The notes under the pieces were generated by a model that saw only the letters and a list, made by a program, of their open reading frames with translations, made no database searches and had not been told where the DNA came from. The position numbers and the translations under genes were made by a program. From Candidatus Nitrosocosmicus agrestis (GTDB lineage: Archaea; Thermoproteota; Nitrososphaeria; Nitrososphaerales; Nitrososphaeraceae), in assembly GCF_008389435.1 (NCBI RefSeq), contig NZ_VUYS01000004.1, positions 124,001-188,000 on the forward strand: a DNA stretch of 64,000 nt, in the 5' to 3' direction. Positions 19,039-29,316 of the stretch are shown here, in pieces. The first letter of the stretch is position 1; each line of letters begins with the position of its first letter.

Positions 19039-20391
19039 ATGGTCAACACTGATCCATCATTATCGAGCTCACATATAGGACCTAAAATTCAGCAAATGGA
19101 GGGCAGAGGCAATTTAGAATGGCCCGAGGTAGACGAATGGGGTCCCGAAAAAATACTGCAGGTTTATGATCCTGACACTGGTATGAAGGGTGTTTTAGTT
19201 ATCGATAACACATCTACAGGCCCTGGAAAAGGCGGAATAAGATTTGCAGATAGTGTCACTCCTACCGAGATATTTAAACTCGCAAGAACAATGACTTGGA
19301 AATGTGCTTCCGCCGGACTACCATTTGGAGGAGCTAAAGGAGGAATTATTGCAAATCCAAGTAAAGTAAACCAAGTGGAATGGGTGAAGTCCTTTGCAAA
19401 AATGATAAGACCTTATTGTCCCTTACAGTATATAGCGGCTACTGATGTTGGAACAACCGAATTAGACATGGCAGTGTTTGCACACGAGATAGGAGATATG
19501 CGAGCATGCACAGGTAAGCCACAGGAACTAGGAGGAATTCCTCATGAATTAGGAACAACGGGATATGGAGTTAGTGTTGCATTAGAGACTACACTAAATT
19601 TTTTAAAAGACATCAAACGTGAAGGATCAAAAACACCTAAATCTTTTCAGGATCTTACAAACAGTTTAGGATCAAAAAGCAACGACATTAAAGTAATCAT
19701 TCAAGGATTTGGTAATGTAGGTTCGTTTACTGCAAAATTTCTAAATGATCTGCACATAAAAGTTATAGGAGTTAGTGATGTGTCAGGATTTGTATTTAAT
19801 GAAAAAGGTTTGGACATTCAGCAATTAATGAATGATATGAAAGACAAGTCTAAATTGAGGGATCTTTCAGAAAATCAAACCCACCAGCAGCAACACCGTT
19901 ATGATCTTTTAGAAAAAGACGAAATTTTTAATGTAGAAACAGACATTTTTATTCCTGCAGCTCTTACTGGCGTTATCAACGATAAAACTGCTCCAAAGTT
20001 ATTGAAAAACAATGTGAAAATAATAGTAGAGGCAGCAAATATTCCTACCACATCATCAGCCGATAAATATCTGCTGGAGAACAATATATTGATCATACCC
20101 GATTTTTTGGCAAATGCAGGTGGTGTAATAGGATCATTTGTTGAGTATCAGGGTCGAACTGAAAAAGAAGCCTTTGATTTAATAGAATATAAAATTACAA
20201 ATAATGTCAAAAGGGCGCTTTATAACTCACTTTCATCAACAGACCCAGAAGATAATACTTCACAACTCAATGTTAGAAAAGCGGCTATGGAGACGGCGAA
20301 ACAAATAGTATATAGAGCAATGTTACTACGAAAAGGTGCGATAAATGTAGCAAGAGAAGCCTATGCGAGAAAGCAACGAGTTATTTATTAG
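19039..20391 (+). CDS. gdhA: Glu/Leu/Phe/Val dehydrogenase, likely glutamate dehydrogenase
   Basis: Reversible oxidative deamination of glutamate to 2-oxoglutarate and ammonia with NAD(P). A 450-residue protein. Motifs: GPGKGGIRF (61-69), catalytic-site PFGGAKGGI with Lys100, AATDVGT with Asp136, and the Rossmann loop VIIQGFGNVGS (219-229). The late block VEAANIPTTSSADKYL and FLANAGGVIGSFVEYQ is conserved. It is about 25-30 residues longer than the usual 415-425; extra residues lie between the two domains (about 192-216, charged and Ser/Lys rich) and in the nucleotide domain (about 270-285, NQTHQQQHRYD). It stands alone. In an ammonia-oxidiser it would be a main route of ammonia assimilation. 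Confidence 0.93.
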   Translation: MVNTDPSLSSSHIGPKIQQMEGRGNLEWPEVDEWGPEKILQVYDPDTGMKGVLVIDNTSTGPGKGGIRFADSVTPTEIFKLARTMTWKCASAGLPFGGAKGGIIANPSKVNQVEWVKSFAKMIRPYCPLQYIAATDVGTTELDMAVFAHEIGDMRACTGKPQELGGIPHELGTTGYGVSVALETTLNFLKDIKREGSKTPKSFQDLTNSLGSKSNDIKVIIQGFGNVGSFTAKFLNDLHIKVIGVSDVSGFVFNEKGLDIQQLMNDMKDKSKLRDLSENQTHQQQHRYDLLEKDEIFNVETDIFIPAALTGVINDKTAPKLLKNNVKIIVEAANIPTTSSADKYLLENNILIIPDFLANAGGVIGSFVEYQGRTEKEAFDLIEYKITNNVKRALYNSLSSTDPEDNTSQLNVRKAAMETAKQIVYRAMLLRKGAINVAREAYARKQRVIY

Positions 20392-20656
20392 AAAATTTAA
20401 CCAGTATTATCAATGTGATGAAAAGTGTTTTGGTTGAAAGTAATTCATTTGAATATCTCATTTGGTATAATGAAAAAGGGTTCAAAAAAAAACTAATTAA
20501 TCAATCAATTAATTAATTATGTCAATAGAATTATAACTTTGATAAAGACTTTCAAAGTCAACAAACTAATGCTCTATCTTGACCACTAGAGGTTTATAAT
20601 GTTGACAGTTTTTTCAATCACCCTTCAATTGCAAAATAAAAAGAAAAAATTGATTC

Positions 20657-21721
20657 CTAATTCTCCATGGCTTTTGCTGTTGCATTTTGTAATGTCCTTG
20701 TGAGATTCTCTTGCCAATTAATCATGCTTACAGGTTTTGTAATAGCAATGTCTTTTCCATCTATCAGATTAGGTGTAGGTGAAGTGACGTTAAAGTAACC
20801 CATTGCGCCGCGGTCCTCAGGTATACCGTGCTGATGGAATACATAGTTTCCCTCCCATGGCCATTTCATCTCAAATATTGCGGCATCCCCAGAAGATATA
20901 GCCCATGTTTGGGTGTATATGGGTTCATTCATAAGAATGCCTGAAACCCAGGTTTTAAAAAGAGTTCCATGTACATGGTATCCATATGCGGGCAGTTGAG
21001 AAAGATTAATCATATAAATTCTTGCGGTCTCATTGACGTAAACTGGTAAGGGATTATCATAATATATGTTCTCATAACCATTGTAGAAAGCACTTTCAGG
21101 ATCCGAAGTTTGAATATCCTTGGTATCATAATCACCAAATACGATCACATATTCCTTAGCAGGTGGCAAAGGCGTTTTGGGGTCAACAATAAAAGCACCG
21201 TATAAACCCATTCTTACATGTTCTACAACGGGCATAACATGACAATGGTACATAAGAGCACCTGATGGGGCAGCAACAAATTCATAGGTAAAGGTCTTAT
21301 TTGGTGCTACAATTTCAAATACTCCATCCACCGTACCATTATGTCCGCCATGGAAATGAATTGTGTGAGGTAGATCAAGCTTGTTTATGAAATGAACTAT
21401 TACCTTATCACCCTCTGTAACACGGAGTGTTGGTCCAGGTATACTACCATTGTATGTCCAAGCCTTTATTTTTTTGCTCGGAGAAATGTCTAGTGTTACT
21501 TCTTCAGCTATTAAAGTGAATTCTTTTGTATTTGAAATAGGTGCAGGATTAGTCGACCTGGGACCATTAGCTTGATCACTGGTTTTTTTTGTTGTTGTTG
21601 CTACTGCATCAGAGTTCTCAACGTTACTATAAATTAGAGCATTTAAAGAAAATCCAAGCAATACAATCAGCACAATAGATTTTGTCTTTTGAAATGCAGT
21701 TCCCAAGAATATGGCATCCAT
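20657..21721 (-). CDS. Two-domain multicopper oxidase, laccase-like (T1 copper in domain 1)
   Basis: A 354-residue exported protein: hydrophobic N-terminal segment (residues about 13-31), then two cupredoxin domains. Domain 1 carries PHTIHFHGGH (His119, His122, His124) and YHCHVMPVVEHVRM (His159, Cys160, His161, His168, Met171). Domain 2 carries YHVHG (His249, His251) and FHQHG (His296, His298). Four H-x-H pairs give the eight histidines of a trinuclear copper centre; the type 1 site (H119, C160, H168, M171) is only in domain 1, and domain 2 has Gln instead of Cys. This is the type C two-domain oxidase layout. NirK would have Asp in place of His122 and no His after Cys160. It probably reduces O2 to water outside the membrane; the electron donor is unknown. 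Confidence 0.85.
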   Translation of the reverse strand: MDAIFLGTAFQKTKSIVLIVLLGFSLNALIYSNVENSDAVATTTKKTSDQANGPRSTNPAPISNTKEFTLIAEEVTLDISPSKKIKAWTYNGSIPGPTLRVTEGDKVIVHFINKLDLPHTIHFHGGHNGTVDGVFEIVAPNKTFTYEFVAAPSGALMYHCHVMPVVEHVRMGLYGAFIVDPKTPLPPAKEYVIVFGDYDTKDIQTSDPESAFYNGYENIYYDNPLPVYVNETARIYMINLSQLPAYGYHVHGTLFKTWVSGILMNEPIYTQTWAISSGDAAIFEMKWPWEGNYVFHQHGIPEDRGAMGYFNVTSPTPNLIDGKDIAITKPVSMINWQENLTRTLQNATAKAMEN

Positions 21722-22516
21722 AAGTGGCTATCAGGCATACATGTTAATAATCTAGCCGTATTTATTGCGCATGAATGTATTCTAATGTGATTATCTGTAT
21801 ACAATCATAAACTATGCCAAAACATACCGTTACTCATATTTCTCTTCTAATCGACAGATGTGTCTCCCCCCCCCTCTCGCATGTAAAAGTTCCACCTAAG
21901 ATACAAATGCATGTGATCATCATTCAGTATTTGTACTAATTACCAGAGCGAACATTTGCTAAAATAATCAATCAATAGGGAAAAACGATTAATGGGTTAG
22001 TAAACTGAAAATGATATTTCAGTTGTGATTAATAGAACAAAGAAATATCGTATTGCAAGATCAACTTATTCAACAATATTCTTTAATAACTCCATTATGA
22101 ATTTTCATTTTCTTCAGATTGTCAATCATAATTTTCTTGTAATTAATCAGAGAAAAACATTCATATGAATAGGGCTATATCGTCAATAAGTCCAAATAGT
22201 ACAGTTTTCAAATGCTACTGATTAGAATAATAGTGTTTGGTGAACATATCTTTACATTTATCAGAGACTTTATAGCATGATGAATTAAATTATTGACAAC
22301 GTTTCTCATGATGGTCATCTTAAACTTTCCATTCCCTCTACCTGGAATAACTATAACATCAGTACAATTTTAATTGCTTAAATTAACTAACTAACAAGAC
22401 TACGCAAATAGTCAAAAAATAAAAAAGACAAAATGAATAATGCAAAACTAGATAAATATTTATCCATCTAAGATCTGAGCTTGGTGTTAGAGAAATATAA
22501 GTTCAGGAGAAAATGT
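21722..22516. other. Gene-free stretch with a C9 tract
   Basis: About 800 bp upstream of the leftward copper oxidase gene and downstream of the leftward VOC gene. It contains nine consecutive C at 21866-21874, odd for such AT-rich DNA. I see no gene or RNA. Confidence 0.5.
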
Positions 22517-23470
22517 CTAGTCATTCCTCAACAGAATTTGTATTTTTATTCCATCTGAATCATAAATGTAAAAAGAGGTATCACTTTGTTCGTCCGAATC
22601 CCTCACATGTTCATAAATTGCTATGTTATTCGTTGTCAATTGTCTTTTCAATCTATTTAGTTCTTCATTATCTCCGGTTACTCGTATAGCATAGTGCTTT
22701 AGGCCAGGTTTTCTGTGATCATCGGCATTGCTTGGTAAAATATTTGTTCCAATCCAAGTGTTTGTAGCAATATGATGATGATAACTATTTGCGGCGAAAA
22801 AATATGCCCCTGGATATGATGCAGTATGATAAAGTCCCAATAATTGATTGTAGAATTTTTTTGCCTTTCCTAGGTTAGAGGCATGGAGGTGTACGTGTCC
22901 AATGGTAGTATTGGTAGGAAAACCGGACCATGTTTGATCTCTATGTTGACTCAGTAGGTTAGCCACATCCAATGGTTCTGTTGCCATGTATACCATGTGT
23001 TCACCGATCCATTTCCATTCGGACGGTTTTCTATCCCTATAAACCTCGATGCCGTTATGATCTGGATCATGAAGATATATAGACTCTGATACGGCGTGAT
23101 CAGCCATACCTTCATAAAACTGCGGATCAAGGTTATCCTTAATGTAGTAAAGAAATGATGCCAGATATTTCCTTTCAGGTAGTAATATAGCAAAATGATA
23201 AAGGCCTGCTTCTGTCCTATTTTTACTAATATTGGGTATAATCCCTGGTTGATCGATTTGATCAAGAACTAGTAGTGTAGACAACTCTCCCTGTGTAGAC
23301 TCGATACCCAAATATGCAGTATTTCCATCAGATGAAACCCTCAAAAGACTCAACCCAAGAATAGTTTGGTAAAAATCTATCGAAGTTTGTAAAATAGATA
23401 CTTTGAGACGAACATGGTCTATTTTTAGGGAGGGATTGACTACAAAGTTATCAGAGATATTTACAACCAT
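22517..23470 (-). CDS. VOC-superfamily dioxygenase-like protein (catechol 2,3-dioxygenase / CatE type)
   Basis: A 317-residue protein with two glyoxalase-fold halves. Half 1: LKIDHVRLKVSILQTSIDFY, then GLYHFAILL and GIEVYRD, each ending in a likely ligand. Half 2: GHVHLHASNLGKAKKFY, NSYHHHIATNTW and a last strand DGIKIQILL. The metal triad is best placed in the second half (His in GHVHL, His in YHHHIA, Glu position replaced by Gln in IKIQILL), so iron-dependent ring cleavage is uncertain. In bacteria CatE-like proteins are often annotated as catechol dioxygenases without proof. Typical length. Monocistronic, next to a dead IS element. Confidence 0.82.
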   Translation of the reverse strand: MVVNISDNFVVNPSLKIDHVRLKVSILQTSIDFYQTILGLSLLRVSSDGNTAYLGIESTQGELSTLLVLDQIDQPGIIPNISKNRTEAGLYHFAILLPERKYLASFLYYIKDNLDPQFYEGMADHAVSESIYLHDPDHNGIEVYRDRKPSEWKWIGEHMVYMATEPLDVANLLSQHRDQTWSGFPTNTTIGHVHLHASNLGKAKKFYNQLLGLYHTASYPGAYFFAANSYHHHIATNTWIGTNILPSNADDHRKPGLKHYAIRVTGDNEELNRLKRQLTTNNIAIYEHVRDSDEQSDTSFYIYDSDGIKIQILLRND

Positions 23471-23703
23471 ACTACATATTTAACCATCCTTCATATTTAA
23501 CATCGAAGGTTTATAACGCCTATTTCAATATAACCCTAAATTAGAAGAAAAAAAGAGTTTATAAACGTTGAAAATGATAACCAGAAACTAGAAAAGCTTT
23601 TGTACAAATTAGTAGGAATGATGAAACCGATAGGCGTCACACTGTAAATAATAAAGATTGTGCTACGCCACAAGTCATGTAGAATTTATAGATTGTTCGA
23701 TCA

Positions 23704-24390
23704 GGCGCTGTTAACTAAAGCGTTTATCACATCCTTGTTATGATAAATGATAAACAAATTCATCCAATTCTTTACATGTTTTAGTTTACAGTTTTCCAGT
23801 CTACACGGAAAATAATCGTCAAAGTATTGAGTTCTGTCCTTTATGTAATGCATTTCCCTCACAATCATCTTTTCTCTTCTTTGCCAAAAAAAGAAAAATG
23901 ATATGATGATCCATTTTGAGAAACTCACAGGCTTGAGGATACAAGGTATCATCATCAGTAGAGACCAGATGTTTTCCGTAGTCTCTGACAATACATGACA
24001 GAAAGCGCTCGGCAAAAAGCATGTTTCTTTCTTTAGTTATATCTTGTGTGAGAATTTGATCAGTTTCTGGATCAATTGCTCCCCATAACCAGATGAATTG
24101 GGATCCAACCTGTAATATGGTTTCATCTACAATGTACTCTGATATCTTATTTCTCATGGTTGATGATAACTTCTATGATAAAATTTTTGGATCCACTTCC
24201 AGATTGATACGCGACTCCTTTAAATATATGTAGATATGACGATGCTTTGACAACGTTTCTTAATGATAAGACAAGAAAGTACCAATACAAACCATAGCCA
24301 ACGTACTCTGAAGGCGTTCTGTTTCTTTTATTTGACATATCAGAAATACACACCTGAAAGCTATAGATATTTCGTTAAGGTAACAGCGCC
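23704..24390 (-). mobile_element. Dead IS6-type insertion sequence
   Basis: 687 bp bounded by imperfect terminal inverted repeats: left GGCGCTGTTAACTAA starting at 23704 and right end (on the minus strand) GGCGCTGTTACCTTAA ending at 24390. The ends resemble the IS6-family GG[CT]TCTGTT consensus and those of the element at 49118. No 8-bp direct repeat flanks it (TTCGATCA against TTGGAGCA), so it is old or rearranged. The transposase inside is broken. Confidence 0.75.
23707..24353 (-). pseudogene. IS6-type DDE transposase, frameshifted
   Basis: Three frames make one transposase. Start region: RNRTPSEYVGYGLYWYFLVL (helix-turn-helix part). Middle frame: EYIVDETILQVGSQFIWLWG with the first Asp, KERNMLFAERFLS, and the second Asp at VSTDDDTLYP. 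Last frame: REMHYIKDRTQYFDDYFPC with the catalytic Glu region, then LKHVKNWMNLFIIYHN. At least two frameshifts. Best compared with the copy at 49171: the order of conserved blocks is the same but similarity is moderate, so the two are different subfamilies and not recent copies of each other. Confidence 0.8.
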
Positions 24391-24627
24391 TTGGAGCATA
24401 ATAGATTCTTAATATTGACAGATAATTATCTTTGAAATTACCTATCATGAAGATCAAGGATAAAATGACACTATCATATTATCTTGATACTTTATTTTGA
24501 TAGATCTTACCTTATATAGAATATATTTGACTTTTTGTAATCACCGTTTATTAAATAAACATATTGATGGGATTTCCTGACAATGTTTTTAGATAGTTAT
24601 TATATTATTTGATAGACTACCTAAGTT

Positions 24628-24810
24628 ATGCCTGAACAACAGAAAATAGATGAAACCATAGAGAGTACAAAGAGATTTAACAAGAAGAAATTATCAGATA
24701 TTGAACAATCATCTACATCTTTGGAATCTCAAGGATCTGAGTCAGAGATGGATTTGATAGAAGATCTCACCCCTATACTAGAAACACAAGAAGATGAAAC
24801 TAAATCGTAA
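24628..24810 (+). CDS. Small acidic hypothetical protein
   Basis: 60 residues, hydrophilic and charged (MPEQQKIDETIESTKRFNKK, then a Ser/Glu/Asp-rich tail), predicted disordered. ATG follows an AT-rich promoter-like stretch. The bias toward charged residues in frame and lack of shadow gene support coding. No family recognised. Confidence 0.45.
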   Translation: MPEQQKIDETIESTKRFNKKKLSDIEQSSTSLESQGSESEMDLIEDLTPILETQEDETKS

Positions 24811-25113
24811 TCAAATAATCGATGTCTAGACAGTAAATTTCAAATGCAATGGCCTCAGTATCCTGCCATAAACTCTTACTGATTAGATTATTCATTATTA
24901 AAATCGAAGTTTGTAAATGATGTGTCACTATCGAGATTACTGTAAATATACACTGTGATTTAGAAATACCCTATTAGCTAGAAATTAGATCTTGATTACT
25001 GATTGCTTTAATAATTTATAACATTTATTAAGATTGACCAAATCCTAAAAAAACAAGATCATGGATTTATGATAGTAACATAACCTGTTGTGTTCTTGCT
25101 CTGATTTTATTCA

Positions 25114-25762
25114 CTAGTTTATCTTAATCTCCTTTCCCTTTGGAGTAGTTTCTTTCTTTTTATTAAATAGTATTTCTAAAATATCATTGTTAAATTTAGA
25201 CTTTGCAGTATCCACATCAACATCTTTGGGTAAATCAATAGTTTTATTGTATTTTCGTTTTGGATCGGTAGACGATACCTCAAGCGAATCATCGAACGCA
25301 TTTATTTTATGGCTTTGGTTAACTCCAGGCATTTCCATAACGACTGTGACCTAATCATCCATTATGTTAACATCTACCAACGGTTCTCTCTCTGCACTTA
25401 AGGGAGGTCTTCTTCTGGCCATTCCAACTTTGTCTTTGCTGGGCTTCACATTTCCAAATTCTTGTATGACAGATTTTCCATCCGGCCCAATTGTCATCGA
25501 ATATCAATACACTATTGGGCCTACTTGCCTTACTTTAGAGCCATCAGGACACTGATATTCTCTTACAAAATCTTTTGAAGGGCCACTGGCAAGATTGTTG
25601 TCGAATTGATCAAACATTCTTTGCATTTGTGATTGTATCTCATTAAAGTCTCTGAATATGTTCATGCCAAAAAAAATCCTCACTACCTAAATCTCTATCT
25701 CCAAACCAATTGCGGTCGTTAAAAAATCTTTTAAACCAGTCATATGGTTCAATACTTCCACT
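25114..25762 (-). pseudogene. Hsp20 small heat-shock protein, inactivated
   Basis: The likely start is ATG at 25762 (MSGSIEPYDWFKRFFNDRNW). The frame breaks at a run of eight A/T (25669-25676): with one base less, translation continues FFGMNIFRDFNEIQSQMQRMFDQF, then GPIVYGYSMTIGPDGK and PPLSAEREPLVDVNIMDD. Then TAG at 25351-25353 interrupts the alpha-crystallin domain, followed by VTVVMEMPGVNQSHKINA, DSLEVSSTDPKRKYNKTIDL and PKGKEIKIN to 25114. So one homopolymer frameshift and one nonsense codon. The family is sure (alpha-crystallin domain with the EMPGV and IDLP blocks). Confidence 0.88.
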
Positions 25763-25840
25763 CATAGGAATTAATAGAAAATCAAACATTGTATAGGCAA
25801 TAGGGTCAGATTCGCTTACCACAGTAAAAGTTGAAATCAT

Positions 25841-26716
25841 TTATTTGATGTCATTATCCACAGATGCAGATAATTTAGTATTATTTTGAATTTAATCAAC
25901 CTTTTTTTACTTCCAGCTAGGATCCACTTAGGATTATTCTATACATTCCTGAATTTTTTGCTTTATTCAAAGTTGCTACTACTTAAATAATAATTGAACA
26001 ATGTTATTACTTTTAATGTTGTAATCATATATATTAATAATTAATCGCGTCAAAAAATAATAAAGGTAGAATCATGTTTTTGAATCAATATAAATATTAT
26101 ACTTCTAGAACACATCATAGATTTATCATATCAAAGTAAAGATATGTTCCCGTAAATAATAACTGCAAAATATATCAATCAATTACATAAATGAGATACA
26201 ATTTGTTAAATATGTATCATCAATAAGCGAATAATAATTAAGAGCACAAACAGAGGAACCCTAAGGAATGAAGATATCATAATATATATACAATCCCGGC
26301 TGGATCAGTTAGCCCCCTATAATGGTATGAAGGTCAGCTAATTAGATTGTTTCATCAGCTTAGTATCAAATAATCAGTAAATTTAAACTAAATAAGACAA
26401 AGATCTACCAAGAATCACCAAAATTATTGCTCATTTTTATAGTGCAAGCCATATCCATATGTAAAAGCAATAAAGATCGACGGATTTATTGTTTATTGTT
26501 GTACGAATTACGAGACCTAACAACACAAAATTGAATATAGGTAATTAAGATCTCATCCTAAATTAGCAAAGGTTATTCAATTAATGCATTTTGTTTTTAG
26601 TATTGGGCTAGTAGTTGTATCTCCCTGTATATTAGGTTATTTACCCGTGTATTGATTTTTTGGATTATGTATACTCTTTCTATTCTTGATGTATACTTAT
26701 ACTAAAATATACTAAC
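25841..26716. other. Gene-free stretch
   Basis: About 880 bp, very AT-rich; no gene, RNA or repeat seen. Its right end must hold the promoter of the MarC gene (TATA-like runs near 26690-26710). Confidence 0.5.
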
Positions 26717-27337
26717 ATGCTTATTCATATGGAATCCATCTTATCTTTTTTTAATTCCTTTGGAATGGACTTGCTGAGATCCGTAATTGCACTATTCGTA
26801 ATAATAGACCCTTTAGGAACTATCCCTATTTTTATAGCCATTACTAAAAACCAAACCAAAAAAGCAAGAAAAGAAATATCGAATACAGCCATCATAACTG
26901 CAGGAATACTGTTATTTGTATTTGCAATAGCAGGAACTCAAATTCTATCTTTTTTTGGAATTAATATTTCAAGTTTCATGATTGCTGGAGGAATTTTATT
27001 GTTTATGATTTCTATAGAATTGATTATACATGGTGATTGGACATTTGGAGGCAACAATGTTTCTGATGAATCCGGTGTATTCCCATTGGCATTTCCGCTT
27101 TTGGCCGGACCTGGTGCCATTGCTTCGGTCCTACTATCGTTTGAGACATCAGGTTTGTTACTTACCTTATTCTCTATTATGATTGTGATGGGGATAACAT
27201 ATGTAATTTACCGCCTCAGCGATTCTATTTATCGAGTACTAGGAAGACGCGGATCCCTAATTATTACAAGAATATTCGCTATTTTAGTAGCTGCAATCGC
27301 GGTTCAATATGTTGTAGACGGATTGAAATCATTTTAG
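26717..27337 (+). CDS. MarC-family integral membrane protein
   Basis: A 206-residue protein with six predicted membrane helices, the usual MarC (UPF0056) size and order. Signature blocks: VIALFVIIDPLGTIPIFIAI at the N-terminus, AGGILLFMISIELI in the middle and FPLAFPLLAGPGAIASVLL in the second half. ATG 26717 or the ATG four codons later can start it. The family has no proven transport substrate; the name comes from an E. coli locus now known not to cause multidrug resistance. Monocistronic. Confidence 0.9.
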   Translation: MLIHMESILSFFNSFGMDLLRSVIALFVIIDPLGTIPIFIAITKNQTKKARKEISNTAIITAGILLFVFAIAGTQILSFFGINISSFMIAGGILLFMISIELIIHGDWTFGGNNVSDESGVFPLAFPLLAGPGAIASVLLSFETSGLLLTLFSIMIVMGITYVIYRLSDSIYRVLGRRGSLIITRIFAILVAAIAVQYVVDGLKSF

Positions 27338-28229
27338 CATCATATGAAACTGTAAATCATCAATGTTAATAGAATTACCATTATAGAAACATCATGGGAT
27401 TTTTTATTCTTTTGAATAAGACAAAGGCTCAGCCTAAGTAGTTTTACGCGGAGAGGCCATATAAAATTAAGATAAAAAGATTCTAGTTTTGGTATCTGGA
27501 ATATTTCCTTGTTGGTCAAAGAATTGTAAACTAAAAAATGTGCGGAATTGGTCGAATCCTTTTGTCGACTACTACAATATAAAACTATATATCGTTAACT
27601 AAGACGGACACCGTAATAATGAAAATAATTTCCTTGTTAAAAAGGATATTAAAAAAAGAGTTATACCAAATTTGAAATTGAAAAAATTATGTAGGATCCT
27701 ATTGGTATTGTAAAGATTAAAGATAAACGCACTCGATAGCAATATATTCTATATAGTCTCTGATTTGTAGTTATTCCAATAGAACATCTAGACGTTTGTC
27801 ACTATCAATCACGTCTTGATCTTTTATTTCGACATAATTACAAAGGAAATATCTTTTAATAAATTTACATATGAAATAAAAAAATCATAATATATTTAAA
27901 TCCCTCACCATTGTCCATATTTAAATTAAAGTCAAAAGTCATCTAATTTTCAACATACTTCATATATTTATATATAAGGCTCTAGTTTAGTAAATCTTGA
28001 ATTTACAACCGTAGACAAACCTAGAATAACAGAAGAATTAAATTTTACTACTAAAATATTTCGGTACCGAAATTTTAGAGAATTGTATCAATAGAAGATA
28101 AAAATTTTTTCTCTTCTCGAATTAATATATAATAAATTGTCAAATGACTATAATTGATTTTAATATTTTTTATTCATTTAAAAGTAATTGAAATTTTACA
28201 AGGTAACATCTTCCTTTTAAACTATTTTT
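27338..28229. other. Gene-free stretch upstream of the dehydrogenase cluster
   Basis: Almost 900 bp with no gene seen. It is extremely AT-rich near 27840-28190, and probably contains the control region of the four-gene cluster. Confidence 0.5.
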
Positions 28230-28244
28230 GTGAGTAGAAAAAAT

Positions 28245-29303
28245 ATGAAATCCTCAAGAATTATCAAGCCCAAGGAGTCATTACAAGTACAAGAGTTAGA
28301 CACCCCAAAACCAGACGGTCAGGAGGTCCTTGTAAGAGTTCATTCTTCCGGAGTTTGTCATAGTGATATACATTTGTGGGAAGGTGGTTATGAAGGAATA
28401 GACGGAAAATTTATGAAAACTACAGACCGAGGTGTAAAGTATCCGTTGACTCCAGGTCATGAAATTGCAGGTACTATAGATAAACTTGGTAAAAATGTGA
28501 CAGATTTCAACGAAGGAGACAAAGTAATAGTTTATCCCTGGATAGGAGAGGGTTTGTGTCCAGCCTGTAGAATGGGAGAGGAGAATCTGTGTGACAAACC
28601 GAGATCACTTGGTGTTCTCGTTGATGGAGGATATTCAGAATATGTACTTGTACCAAGTTACAGATACTTAATAAGAATAGGTGACAATTTAGATATTAAT
28701 ACAGCTGCAACATTATCTTGTTCATCTCTAACTGCATATAATGCAGTAAAAAATGCCAGTTTGAAACCATATGATTCTGTGGTTATTGTTGGAGCAGGAG
28801 GACTTGGATTAATGGCCATGCAATTAGCAAAAGCAGTTACTGGTGCCCGTGTAATTGCTATGGACATAGATGACGACAAATTAAAATTGGCCAAAGAAGA
28901 TGGAGGGGCCGATGAAACAATCAATTCATCTCAAGTTGATGCTGTCAAATCAGTAAAAGAAAAGACATCAGAATTGGGAGCAGATGCCGTAATAGATTTT
29001 GTGAATGCATCAAAGACTGTGGAAACCGATATGCAGTTCATAAGAAAAAGAGCTAGAGTGGTTTTAGTTGGACTTTTTGGCGGCGAATTAAAACTAAATT
29101 TGGTTAACATGCCTACTAGAGCCTACAAATTAATTGGATCCTATACCGGAACTCTGAACGATCTCAATGAATTAGTATCGTTAGCAAACAGGAAAATAAT
29201 TAATCCAGTTGTTTCTAATCACTATAAACTAGACCAAGCCACTGAGGCTTTGGATGCACTTAAACATGGCAAAGTACACGGTAGAAGTGTAATCAATCCT
29301 TAA
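28245..29303 (+). CDS. adh: Zinc-dependent NAD(P) alcohol dehydrogenase, SsADH type
   Basis: Medium-chain dehydrogenase; oxidises an alcohol to aldehyde with NAD(P). Start at ATG 28245 (352 residues); GTG 28230 is an in-frame alternative. Catalytic zinc: Cys38 in GVCHSDIHLWEGG, His72-Glu73 in TPGHEIAG. Structural zinc: Glu102, Cys105, Cys108, Cys116 (GEGLCPACRMGEENLC), exactly the spacing of the S. solfataricus enzyme where one of four Cys is replaced by Glu. Rossmann loop: VVIVGAGGLGLMAMQLA. First gene of a four-gene same-strand cluster; the aldehyde dehydrogenase starts 13 nt after its stop, so transfer of aldehyde to the next step is likely. Confidence 0.93.
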   Translation: MKSSRIIKPKESLQVQELDTPKPDGQEVLVRVHSSGVCHSDIHLWEGGYEGIDGKFMKTTDRGVKYPLTPGHEIAGTIDKLGKNVTDFNEGDKVIVYPWIGEGLCPACRMGEENLCDKPRSLGVLVDGGYSEYVLVPSYRYLIRIGDNLDINTAATLSCSSLTAYNAVKNASLKPYDSVVIVGAGGLGLMAMQLAKAVTGARVIAMDIDDDKLKLAKEDGGADETINSSQVDAVKSVKEKTSELGADAVIDFVNASKTVETDMQFIRKRARVVLVGLFGGELKLNLVNMPTRAYKLIGSYTGTLNDLNELVSLANRKIINPVVSNHYKLDQATEALDALKHGKVHGRSVINP

Positions 29304-29316
29304 AGTGGTTATCTCT

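Noticed and set aside
20657-21721. Call as copper nitrite reductase NirK
   Set aside because: His122 replaces the catalytic Asp of NirK and His161 follows the T1 Cys; with four H-x-H pairs it fits a two-domain laccase better.
22951-23265. Frame overlapping the VOC gene
   Set aside because: Shadow on the same strand in another frame of a well-identified gene.
25364-25555. Plus-strand frame opposite hsp20
   Set aside because: Antisense shadow of the hsp20 pseudogene.
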